DNA of 64,000 nt, taken from NCBI GenBank assembly GCA_965153455.1, contig OZ234493.1, forward strand, positions 11,708,213 through 11,772,212, written 5' to 3'. Positions 22,800 to 35,436 of the stretch are shown in pieces. How positions within the stretch are numbered: the stretch's first letter is position 1; each line of letters starts with the position of its first letter. The position numbers and the translations under genes were made by a program. The notes under the pieces were generated by a model. It was not told the origin of the DNA. It ran no database searches and worked only from the letters and a program-made list of their open reading frames with translations. Source of the DNA: Sphagnum compactum (taxonomy: Eukaryota > Bryophyta > Sphagnopsida > Sphagnales).

Positions 22800-25700
22800 A
22801 TTGAAAACTGATTTTTGCTCTGATCAACTGATGTTTACAAAAAGATCGCATCAAAACTCAATAGTTCATAAACCCCTAAATCATGTACACTATGGTTCCC
22901 TGAAAAAAAAAAGTCATCTAAAGACATAGTAGCTGATCACCAGTACTTCTCTTGAATGCATATCTCTTCCCTTCAACACATTTCTGGTACTTTTTGTGGC
23001 AAGGGTAGACTCTGTGATGATTAAAATTGTATCAAGTGGTTTCCTTGACTCAAGTCTGATGTAATCTGCTATCTTGAAAACATTTGAAGCACCTTCAAGC
23101 TAACTATCCAAGATCACCACCATCCTATTCACTGCAAATTTTTGCTTGGTTTAGGAAAGGTTTGCTTACCTAAATAAATAGGTCCTACTTTTTTATCTAC
23201 TTAGGTGGGTAGGTAAGTAGGTCGATTGATAGGGTAGGAGCTACCAACTTGCATACCTGTGGATCATGGTTTAGGAGTAGCATTCTTCATAAGTGAACCA
23301 CCAAACGACATGCAGGTGTCAATGCACTTATCCATCTTGACCGCCAAAAACAAACACACTCACAAAAGCAACTTTTCAAACATGATGTGAACTTCAAAGT
23401 GGGAACCAAAGACAGAGGACTTAAAAATTTTACTTGAAGAGACAAAGAGCTTGCATGATGCTTCACATTGTAAAGAGGTCCCAAAATTGATCAATTCTCA
23501 TGAAGTCTTCTGAGTCGTCACTTATAACTAACTAGTTGTAACTCTACTACTAGAGACAGATACTAAGGTGTGCACAAGGAAGAAAACTCAAAATAGATGA
23601 TCAGGTCATTCCAACTGCCAACACTTGATTGACTCAAAAGAGACATTACTTACATCTACCCATTAGTGTAGTGCAGTGCAGTGGCTGCTTCCAAAGCCAA
23701 AACACTGGCCCATTTAACAAGAACCCATTTAAGAGCAAGACAAAATTCTGAACCTATTGCAACTGCTCAGGGCTTGGTGTTCCCACAGAAACTTGTGTTT
23801 GGACTTTATTTGTTGAAATACAAGAAATTGTGGGGTAATATATCTTAAATTGCACATTGTTTTAACATTGTTTAATTTTGTGGCTGTCTTTTTTGAGGCA
23901 GTTATTATTGAGGTTTTGTTTGTATCCATATCTTTATTTATAATATTTTGAAGCAATTTAGATGAATTAAAGAAAACTTCTTGGTTTTGGTGGCAAATTT
24001 TATGCAGGATGTTTTCATGAAAAACTTGGTTTTTCAGTGAAATTTAGCCACTTTTGTAAAATCAATCTAATTTTTTTTAATAAAAAAAAACACTACTTCT
24101 CTTGAGTTTACATTTATTTGAACATGAAGCCAACACAACTACCCCTTGTCAATTCTCATCCCTAACATCAGATCCATAAGGGGATTTGGTGTGTGCACCA
24201 TAACTAGCACAATATTATGGGATACACCATACAACCAGTCAGTAATGTAGTGTAGCTGAATTGGTGATCACCCATAAGAAGATTTGGCAATTTTGGTTAT
24301 AAACAAGTCATTCATGAAAGTAAAAAATTTAGTCACCCTTCTATACTAATTGTGGAACCAAATACAGAAATCTGGCAAGTTTTATTGTGTTCTTTTCCAA
24401 AGTCTGGCAATTGAAAACACCAAAAACCACTATTTTTTTGACATTTCATATTTTGATTAATCCACCAGAAAAAGAAGCAGTGGAGAAGCAGTGGAGACAA
24501 CATGCTCTCATAAGTATTGAGACCTTGGTTTGCTACCCATAACACACAAAATGGATATATTGGAAAGCACTTGAAAAGGGATGAATCCCAAATTGGAAGT
24601 AGGTGAGTTCTGGTTGAATTCAAAATGTTGATCATGGATGTAATATGTCAATTAAAATTATAATTAGATTTATCAAAGGTTGGATAGTTGCATGAATTCA
24701 ACAAAGTCTCTTTCAGTCTCTACTATTTTAGAAAAGGGTTAATAGCAATTTATTGATCCACGTTTTGTGTGTTGTGATGGTCATGGCCTCTTATAGATAC
24801 ATTAAAATTCTTCATTCACAAGGTGCAATATATTGTTATGCCTATGTGCAAGATTATGTTTGCGAATAAAAGCATGCAAAATAAATAAGCCTGTCAGAAG
24901 CCAGCCACAAATGAAATTAATTCACTCAAAAAATGATTGTCCATATAACAAATAAGTGGGCTTGAAATGTAAATTGGATCAAAATGCATTTGGAATTTCA
25001 AATTCATTGCTATAAAAATCATGGAATTAAACATTCTAAGGAGCCTTTTTATCGTATGATATACAAATTACACACACGCCCAAGCATGACTGATTTGCCT
25101 GAAATGTAGTAGAAGACAATGGGCCTCTAGTGTTGATTTGGTGGAATTTCTTTTAGTAGTTTTTTAGTATTATTAATATAATTTTCCAAAAAGACTACTC
25201 AAAGAAACATGGGTTGCCACGAGGGTGGGAAGCTTTCTATCAATTAAGGAAACTCCAAGGCTATGTACAAGTTAAGTTAGGTTAGCTATTAAATTTTATT
25301 GTTATTTTATTTTTAATTTTTTATCAAAACCTCTAAGTAAGGTTTTGGATTTTTTTAAATAGTAAAACCTTTGATTCAGGTCAAAAACAATTTCAAACAT
25401 GGGGGGGTTATGGTGTAAGTTTTTTGACAAGGGGCTTATCCAAGTAGCAATTAGGGTTGTCAAAAAAAATGGTCATTGAAATTACAAGGTCAAGTACATG
25501 CAAAAGATTGCATTTGTGGATGAATGCATGCTGTGGTGTACACAAAAAATGGTCATAGTTTGATAGTTTTTGATACCTATGAAACTTTTGATACCTGTCA
25601 CAACACTGCAATCGAAAAAAGGACTATGAAAGACTAGATTTAATGATAGTTTATCTCTGAAATTTTGCACGTGTCAAAAGAAAACCATGGAAACAATCTT

Positions 25701-27140
25701 CATGACTAAAATTCTCAATTTCTTTTCAAGTTATGAAGTTCACATCAAATGTTTTTAAAACATTTGTTATGTTATAATAATGATGGAAATTGTTATCTTT
25801 TTAAAATGTAAAATGTTCCTCCTTTGAAGATGTAGATGGGCTGAATGTTGTTTTTACTATTTTACATAACAAGAATAAAATTTCAAAAATCAACATTCTA
25901 GTTGAATCAAAATATGATCTCAATATTGCACATGACAAATGACAACAAAATGGACTTGACAAACCTCCAAAACCACACAAATCCTAAGACAAACTTAGTT
26001 ACCAATCCTTAAAATCCAAGCACAAGTAATATTTCAAATTCCAACTTAACTAACCTAAAAATTCAAGGACTAATCCAACCTCAAAACAACACATGATTGA
26101 CCCACAAAAGAACAAAATTGGGATCCAACATATGACTCCAAGATTAAACAAAATTAGGACAAATTTTAACCTTAACTCTAACATATGACCTATGGAACAA
26201 AACCAAACATATTTCTAAGAGCCTTACACATGACAATAGATCTTACAAATGACAATAGTTCCAACACGGCACACAAAATTTACAAATGACCAAAACCCTA
26301 AACATATGACTCCAACAAGAATTTATAATGGCATCCTAGTCTTAATTGAACCTTACATTAAAAACCATAATGTTATTGTTAGGGTTTGTCCATTTCATCA
26401 TTAAAAAAATTGCAACAAATAAAAGATTAAAAAAAATCCAACAACGACACAACGACACAATGTTGAGTGTGTCTTCAATTCCAACATAGCAACACACCTT
26501 CAACTAGCATAACAAACACACCAATAATGTAACATGGTCAAAATACTTGAACAAAAAGTTGAAATAGAATGTTAATTAAAATAAAACATTGGACATTAAA
26601 AAATAGTAATAAATTCAAATCTTTACCATGGTCACATGAAATCAAAGCTTGAAATTTCTTACAACAAATATTTTTGTTTAAACATTTTCTCATGCTCTTC
26701 AATAAAAGTTGCCTTAAATGTTAGAAAATCAACCACGTCTTTAAGTTTCAAAGGTCCATCACGTTCAACATGGGTTAATTCTTAATTATGAAAATGAATC
26801 GATCTAGATTTTCAATTTTGAACCTAGATCATCTTAGATTAGTGATGATGTCCACAAAACTAAGAATGTATTTTATGTCAATATGAGATCCCACAAATGC
26901 CAAGGATTTAACAACTTAAAAAGTAAAAACAAAGGAAAATTGCACCACATAATTTGTCCATCAAACCAACAAGTTTTCAATTTCCACTAGTTGCACAAAT
27001 AGTGGTAGTAATTACAATTGTAATTCATTCTTCAAGGTGGACATGATAACATCATCATTTGATACAATCTATCAAAAAAAAATCATCTTTAATTATCACT
27101 AGTGGGTGCCCGTGACCTTCGGACATTGTGAAGTCGCCTG
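22800..27140. other. AT-rich intergenic DNA, no gene seen
   Basis: Low-complexity AT-rich sequence with short frames lacking domains. I found no exon series or RNA gene. Confidence 0.55.
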
Positions 27141-27142
27141 GT

Positions 27143-27505
27143 TCCCCATCCATGTCCTGAAAATCATATGCCAAAATTGAGATCCCACATCCTGAAAATC
27201 ACATCCTAAAAGTTTTCAGGTTTCGGTCTTGGAAACCGCGAGTGTGAAAATCCAGGCCCCAAAGTTGAGATCCCAAGTCTTGAAAACCATGTCCTGAAAA
27301 CCATATCCTAAAATTTCCCAGGTCTTTTTGGGTCTTGGAAACCCGGAGTGCAAACTCCAGGTCTCCAAAAACTGAGGATCCCACGTCCTGAAAATCATGT
27401 CCAAAAAATTTCCAGGTTTGGGTCTTGGAAACCCACACCGTGTACGTCCCAAAACTGAAATCTCACGTCCTGAAAATCATGTCCTTAAAAATTCCATGTC
27501 TAGGT
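27143..27505. repeat. Degenerate tandem repeat around TCCTGAAAATCATGTCC
   Basis: Units begin with GAGATCCCAC-like sequence at about 27179, 27267, 27374 and 27457, with spacings of 88, 107 and 83 bp. A partial unit lies at 27143. Each carries TCCTGAAAATCATGTCC, TTCCAGGT and GGTCTTGGAAACCC. The minus-strand frames of about 78 residues here simply translate the repeat. Confidence 0.75.
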
Positions 27506-27798
27506 TTTGAGCCTAAACATAATTAGATCACAACCTCAATGATAGGAATGAAAACCACTTTACATGAATGAAAGGCCTATTGTAAACATAAAGCCCTTCC
27601 ATAAAAGTTTTAGGGTATTGGAAGGTCTTGTAATAAACAAGAATTTTGCCTCCACAAAAGAGGGTCATGATTCAAAAATGTGCCTTTGTTGAACAATTTG
27701 TTTTTGAAACAATCCCCCTTCTTGCATGTCAATTTTCACATGATACCCATTGGGTGTCACAAACATTTTTTTTTTGTCAAAAGGGAATATATGTTATA

Positions 27799-27912
27799 CC
27801 ATTGCCCCCATGGTTGAAAGTTACCAATAACTATTTGAATGTTTTCAACCATCTAAATGGTTGAAAGCACCCAAGTATCTATTGGTAACGTGCTTTTGAC
27901 CATGGGGGTGAT
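27799..27912. repeat. Nested inverted repeat (small hairpin element)
   Basis: Outer arms at 27799-27828 and 27881-27912 are imperfectly complementary (CATTGCCCCCATGGT facing ACCATGGGGGTGATG, and ATTGGTAAC facing GTTACCAAT). Inside lies a perfect 10-bp stem at 27843-27852 and 27857-27866 with a 4-base loop. No gene overlaps it. Confidence 0.7.
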
Positions 27913-29400
27913 GATCCAATGTAAAGACATTATATGCCTAAGCTTTACCCATGTGGGCCCTTTATATTGCTAAGGCCTCCCCCAAGCCCTACCATACACA
28001 TATGATGCCCCTTTTATTTAATACATTTTTGTAATTTCCATAAAGTGCCCTCCCAATACATTAGGAAATTTCTAGGAATGTGTTATGGTTATGAAGCATT
28101 GAGTCTCCCTTTGGTTTATTGCAAGTAATTTGAACCCCTTGGTTACTAAATTTCTTTTGTTGTCACATTTTTCAAGGGGTTGCAAGGACATGAAGTGTCC
28201 ATCACATGCACATGTGAAAGAGTGAGTGAGTGAGAAAACATTTGAGTATCATGGTCTTCAAGTTTTTCTTGCATTTTTTAAAACATTATTTTGAAATTTA
28301 ATCACAAAATATTTTTTTGTAATTGATTGATCTAAAAGATTAAACATTTTGAAAGGATCAAATGATTAAGTCGTCAAGGAAGATTGGATTTTTTTGTTTC
28401 CACTATTAACGAAAGGAGGGTTGTATGTTCACTCCATGTTGTGCATGTTTGACAAAAATCTCCAAAAATTTATGACATGCATTATTTTGGGGCGTGACCC
28501 AAAAATTGCATGTCACATGTAGTAATTTTCATTAACAACTTTGACATTAATCATTTTTATTTTATTTTCCAAAAATTTGGAAAACTGTCACTCCATTGTG
28601 TCAAAAAATTAAAAAATTACCTAAAACAAAAGTCATGCACTTTTTAATGTATGTCCAGAATGTATGTCCAAGGTTGTTGAATTTCAAATTTTTCAAGTGA
28701 TACCTATCTTCATTAAATAAAAGGCATAAATCTTTTTTGTAATCCATTGCTTAAATTGAAAGGAAAGTCAAAATGAACCATTTTATATAATCTAGTTTTC
28801 TTTAGCAATTGAATATCATTGACGTTCTTTGATAATCCAACATACTTGTTAATGAATCTTGATTATTATTAAGTAGAATACATGTCCCATTATATTACAC
28901 TCCCTAATTTTGATATAGCTTGTATTAATGGAATGAATTTCTTTTCAATTTTTTAATGGAACAACTTCTACATAGCCTAGAAATAATTTGGTTTTGGCAC
29001 ATGAGGTGTGTGTAAGTTGTGGGCTCCATGACAATCTTAAGAGTAAAACTTCATAGCAACATAGATGTTCATGATTGTAAATTTTATGTGTGACCTAAAT
29101 GCAAACTTGAACTAATAAAATGCTACCATGCTAATGTTGGTAGTTGCAATTGTGTTACAACAAACAACCACAAGTCTATGATGATGGAACTATGCAAAGT
29201 TGAAATGGAAAACATTGTTATGTAACAATTCAAAACAAGGAAGAATGTTACTCAAATGTGGCTAGTAAATTTTATGAAAAAATGCGCCTTCCAAGGGGTG
29301 TAAACCCTAATCCATTGAAGGATTCTCCCCAATTGGAGTGGAAGGAGGACCTACACAAAACAAGCAACATTAGTACAAGTAAACAACTTATGAAAACCCA
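27913..29400. other. AT-rich intergenic DNA, no gene seen
   Basis: Nothing supported beyond low-complexity AT-rich sequence. Confidence 0.5.
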
Positions 29401-29404
29401 AAGT

Positions 29405-30430
29405 CTACATCGAAATAAAAATTTTAAAAGGCAAAAAAATCAATACAAAAAACATACATACACAACAATTCATGATTAGAAACTTATATATTTCATTATG
29501 GGAAGGATCATCCAAAAGGGGGATGAAATTTGGAATTTCAACACAAGCATCATCATCTTCAATGTCCAAAATCTCCTCCCTCATATCATTTGCATCAACA
29601 GAAGTTACTTCTTCCTCATAATTAAAAACCTCTGCATCCTTCTCTTTGGTATTTCCTACATCAACAAAAAATGTTTCTTGTTTATGGCACATTATCTCAA
29701 CCACTTCGTTTAAAAGACAATATCTACATATAACTGAAACAAAGGTAAAATAAAAATATATATTAACAATATTTTGCAACACAAATATAGTGTCAAGAAG
29801 AAGCATGCACTTCCATATGGAAGTAACTCTATTGTGGTCCATGCCACTTGATTGTAATGGGATAACCCACATGATGTAGTTGGAAAAAGTTGATCCAGTC
29901 TACGCATATCTAAAAGCATAGCAAGGAACAATGACCCAAGATGCTTGTGCATTTTATATTTTGCCCATGTGTATGCATGTTCTATGACATTGGTTCGTAA
30001 CAAAGGTACACGATTCCTTAGAGTTACAACCCCATATTTGATGTGTTCCAATTTTTCTACATTTTTTCCCTCTACAATAACATTACTTTCAACAAACCGA
30101 AAATGAAATTCACATCAATCTTTTAAACAATAGCTCAACATCCCCACATAAGTATGTAGACCTTGTTGTTTAAGGCTTTTGCGATGAACAAATCGTTCAA
30201 CCATGGCATCCTTATTGCATGCCAATGTAACTTTCAACACCTTATATGCAACAATATTAGTTTTAAACATATAAACCATATGTAAATGCAAATGAAACAA
30301 ACTTACACCCCATTCCAACAAGCATAGCCCAAACATGCATTTTTCTTGCAAAAAATGATCCATGAACATCAAGCATGAAGGATCAATATTGGAACCTACA
30401 ATGTCACATAATGATAGACACTTCAAAATA
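29405..30430 (-). pseudogene. Decayed coding remnant of an unrecognised, probably mobile, gene
   Basis: Three minus-strand frames follow each other in a natural order: 30426-30115, 30051-29710 and 29872-29405. The pieces contain protein-like motifs such as GLHTYVGMLSYCLKD, HIKYGVVTLRNRVPLLRTN, AYTWAKYKMHKHLGSLFLAM and an acidic tail. Frame changes and stops separate them. I do not recognise the family. The mix of coding-like composition and disruption is what one expects of an old transposon protein. Confidence 0.35.
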
Positions 30431-33400
30431 TTTCAAAGTATCTTGTGTACACTTGAACATTGTAGCTTTGCAAATCAAAGCCCTCATTTAAAATATTTTC
30501 CCCATGGAAACACGATAAATTAATCATCCCTCCTCTTTCTAACCAATTGTAACTTTGAGCTAGTGCCACTTGTTAAGAACATTGTATCTATTGAACCTTC
30601 ATTTTTTGTTGTTATGTCCTTGTGTGTGAACTTTAACCCCCAAAGGAAAAAAATTTAAATGGAAAATTGAATGTCCATTATCCAAGTGGACAATAAACAA
30701 AAGACAATCCACTTTTCACATCAAACACAATTTGAAACTCCCCCCCCCCCTTACCCCCCACCCACAAGAAAAAAAAGGAAGCCCTTTCATTCCATGACAC
30801 CTTCTCATTGGTTGCATGGAAATTTTATTGTTAAAATTAACTACCACCATTTTTGGCATGGACTGATAGCCTTTCCTAAGAACAACCTATTTGCATCTAC
30901 TTCAAAACAATAACCTACAAAAACCCAAAATCTACACCCAAATTCCTTATCATATTTAAATTACATACAACAACAAAATGCAAGAGAACAAATGCACATT
31001 AGGATGTGATGAATCAAATTGTTGGAAAATAATCCAACTTGACTCAATATTTCCCCCAATCCAAAATGCCCTATAATAGGGGCATAGATATTGCAAAATC
31101 TAGTACAAAAAGCCATGGATCCATAATTTTCAAAAACATAGATTTGTGCCTTAAAAAACTAACAACATATAAAATATTATTGGTGCCATATCTCTGGCCA
31201 TAATTCATTAATATCCATAATGTAGCTTTTCTTTCCTTCACTCTCGAAATATTGTGTAAAAACGTTACACAAACATTCTAACCACGAAGTCCAATGGATA
31301 ACTAATCAATTACAGAGCTTTGATTTTATGAAGTTGATTATGAAAAAAGGGTCCTATCATCCTCCACACTTCCTAGGACCATGATAATGGTTAGCTTCAC
31401 AACTATTAGAACCTTATTTGATTAGTGTAACATTCACCTACTACATGTTTGGGTTTAGCACACTTACATTTCCTTCTTCCACCATGCATATGGAACCAAT
31501 CCAATTTTAGCACCAACAACTTTTTTCTTATGTTCAACAGTAATGTAAATCTTGCTAAGTCTATTGTTATCATCCTTCATTGGCTATTAGTGTGGTGTTC
31601 AATAATTTCTTGATTCTTGGCTCCAACAAAGCCCATAGCATGATCAAAACGCCCCAACAATTAACTTAAAATAAGTCTACCTTAGAATCTACAAAGGTTT
31701 GTAAAAACCAAAATGGAATTTTCACAAAGCTTTCCAAATGTAAAAAGAGAAAAAAGGATTCTAGTGATAGAATTAGGGCTGACAAGCCTTTTGAAACAGA
31801 TGTGCATGCACAACTTTATTCAAGGACTAAAGGCAAATATTTTAAAAGTAGATACACATCTACAAAAACCTTCCATTTAACTAGCAACAAGACAACATTT
31901 GGTATGATTCTACCACTGAAGTGTTAATCTATTTGAAAGCATTAGATGGAGGAAAAATGCAAGCATAATTGTCTAGATTTAAACCATCTTCATTAGGCAT
32001 TTGTACATCCCTTATGAAAAGAATAACTGCATCTTTGTTTTTCTTTAAACTAACCTTGATCCATAGGATATGTTTGTGCTTGAAATTGTTGCACTATGTG
32101 TAGGTCTATAGTAATCGCTTAAATTTTGCTTTTGGTTTGCAAATTGTACTTTGTGTTGGTCTATAGTGACAAGTGAAGATCTTCTTTTAGGATTGAAGAC
32201 TTGCCTTTTGTGTACGTTTATATTGACATGTTCTAGAAATGAAACCAATGATTTCTAGTGCTTATATAACTTGGATGGAAATTAACATGATTAAAAACAA
32301 AGCATTTGAGACCAAATAACAAGAAACAATGCACAACACATTAACAAGGGGATTGTGAAAATTAAAAGACACCAAATGCATATCAAAGTATTAAATTGCG
32401 GGCACCAAATTGCAATGTTTCAATTGTTGAAAGCAATGTTGAGAAAGGTCATTGTGAGATAACAAGATATAATGGGAAATTTTAAATGCATGTGAATATG
32501 TATGAACAAGAGAAAAACATTATAATAATTATGTGAGGAACATTGGATCTTTATAATCCAACTTTGAAACCTTGATGGTTGGAAAAGGAAGATTTGTTTC
32601 AAGCAAAGGATCAACTATTTCCCAAATCACCAAGGGTTAAATTTTGTTTCAAAAACACCTTTTAAAACCTACAAATGGCATAAGTTACTTTAAGTGTCAA
32701 CTTCTACATACCATAAACATAAATAATAAATGATGGTTGTTGTTCACTACTTCAAGGGCATTTTAATTCATGTGCACCTATTATAGCCACAACCATAAAA
32801 CAATTATCAAATGAAGCATTGATTGTGCAAACTCATTGTTTTCATCAAACCTTTTAACAAGTTTTCAACTTCACTTGCAACCACTTACAATCAATTATAA
32901 TATATACATGTCCAAAAAAATTTGTTTAGAAATTTTCACAACAATAATGACATGTTCTACACATTGAAAATAACTCACTACCTTTTGACATTTAAATTGC
33001 TAAGGAATATATGGACATATGGTTTCCAAACAATGTGAGCTACATGTTTAACAAACTAAAACATACAAGTGTGTTGAAAAAGGCACTAACAACTTACCTT
33101 AACATAATTCACATCCATATTTTAGTGGTTTGAAATCAACTTCAATATTTTTAGAAATATTGCAACAATGGAATCTAAATGTACACCCATTGTTTTGATA
33201 TGGAACTAAAAATTGTTAACTAGGTAGAGCTACAAACCACACAAATAACAAGCTACAAAGATTAAATTTCTTGAATGAAAAAATAATAATATTGCAATGG
33301 TGCAATGGAGTCCAAGTACCTATATTTATATTGCTAGAATTATATTTTGTTAAAAAAAATTTGCAAATCAAGGTGTGCACAAAGGGAAGACAATACAATT

Positions 33401-34949
33401 TAATGTTATGACAAGGGGTTAGCATGTTTTGATGGAGATGTGACCATCACAAGGCAATGGAATTAAGTCATGTCCAACAAACCTTACAAACCCTAAAACA
33501 TAACATTGCATTTCTTGTTTTTTTTCCTTTTGTAAGATTTGCTTAAGATTGTTGAATTTTTCCTTTTGGCAAATTTTCACACATAAAAATATATTAATTG
33601 GAATACTTAATTCCATAATATAAGGAAACAAACATTTAATTATTTTGTGCACAAAATAGAACATGCACCAATCACTTGATCCCAAACATTACATCTTGCA
33701 TGTTTTTATTTACATTTATAACCTTTTAAATATAATCACAAATTACTAAGTTTCTTTTGTGTTTTTTTGATGGGTGAGGTCAATGTATGCCCCAAAAAAA
33801 TCCAAGTTCAAGGAACATGCATGTTGAAATTTTCTTGATTTTAGGATGTGTGGTAAGGTAAGACCATTTAGTGAAATGCTCGAGTGGAATATAACAATAA
33901 AAAAATGAAAACTTAAAACTAGTTTATTGAATGATGTTAAGATGCCAAAAGAAAGAATTGTACTAGGATATTGCAAAGAAAAGAAGATAGGAACAAAACT
34001 TTGGAATCCCATAAATTCAAGCACTTCAAACAAAAGTTTTGTAATGCATAAAACTTAAATTGGTTTCTATCAAAAATAGTGGTAAGTAGTGAAAGATATT
34101 TGTAGATTTCAAAATTCTAAATGATTTTAGAATTTCATTTCTTTTACCTTAAATTAATTCAATATCTTTCATTCTTTGAAGAATCAAAATTAAGTAGTTT
34201 CAAACATGGGTGAAGGAACAAACATTTAGTGGAAAAAAAAAAGGATTTGGTCATAAAAATTGACATTTCTAGTGCTTCTCCCTTTTCTTTTTTGTGTCTT
34301 TGGTTATTGACAACCTAATTTTTGAAAACAATAACCTCCCAAGATTTTCAACACATGTATTGTATTAGAAAAAAACTCATAGAAACCAAACTCTCCTTGA
34401 ACCATGATGGTTTTAAGGTTTAGGGTTTTAGGGTTTATGCCATGTATCTTGTGCATTTGTTCCGATGTGCCCTAGCATGTATCTTGTAACTTGTGTATCT
34501 CACTATTCTTTATGTGCTTTAGCTTAAGTGTGATTAAGAACACTAGAAAAGAGCATACCTCCCTCCAAACCTAGTTAGAGTCTAGCAACCGTTTTGAATA
34601 GAGTATCTTCCAATATGGTGCCTAATTGACCTATAAATATGATATTGTATTACGATAGATATATTGAATTTTGTCATTGATGGATGATAAGAATTTATTT
34701 TGATTTTAAAAACTTGTCATAAATTTTCTATTGTGTTTGTAGATGTGTTCACATTTTAAATTATCAAATTTGGCACGCGTTCCCTTTTTTTTCATTAGTC
34801 ATATTGGCCTTTAGGACAAATGACATAATTAATTAATTAATTATTTTTGAGGTGCAAAAACAACCCAGCTCCCATCTTGTTGTAAGCTCCCATCTTATTT
34901 CAGGAATGCCCTCATCTGGTGGGTTTTTAAAAGTAAAATTTGATCAACT

Positions 34950-34994
<45 letters not shown>

Positions 34995-35436
34995 CAAAAT
35001 TGCTAAAATCAAATGTTTTCTTGAAAATTTCCCCCCTTGAGGTTTTTGCCCTACACTACTCAACCAAGTTTCAAAGGTTACTTGGGCACACAACCCCAAA
35101 CTAATGAAGGCAGTAGGCAGCACCCCCTTGGCTAGACCTAATCATTTCTCACTGTCCAAAGTCACACACGTGTACATACACGAGAATCATACAAAGACAC
35201 GAGAGAATCATACCCACTAAGTTCCCCAACAGGTTCCCCAAGTTCCCAATCTGTTCCCCAACCTGTTCTCCATAGCACCTCACTTTCTTTATGGGTACCA
35301 GCTAACTTTAGAGAATATTAAAAAAAGAATTTGAGTTTAAATTAGAAATTTCTTTCTTTGGGGGTTTTGGGGCGGGGAGGGCATGGGATCTAGATTGTGA
35401 AAAGAAAGAATAAAAGAATGGGGTTTGAGTAAAAGA
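30431..35436. other. AT-rich intergenic DNA with a GT microsatellite
   Basis: No gene is supported. A C run with two T interruptions lies at about 30739-30759 and a perfect (GT)n tract of about 40 bases at about 34951-34990. A telomere-like run, GGTTTAGGGTTTTAGGGTTT, is at about 34414-34436. The last few hundred bases are likely promoter and 5' leader of the gene that starts at 35437. Confidence 0.5.

Noticed and set aside
27199-27452. Two overlapping minus-strand frames of about 78 residues with FGHDFQDVGS-like repeats
   Set aside because: They follow the DNA tandem repeat at 27143-27505 in two frames at once.
34951-34990. GT microsatellite as a functional element
   Set aside because: Ordinary dinucleotide repeat with no associated structure.
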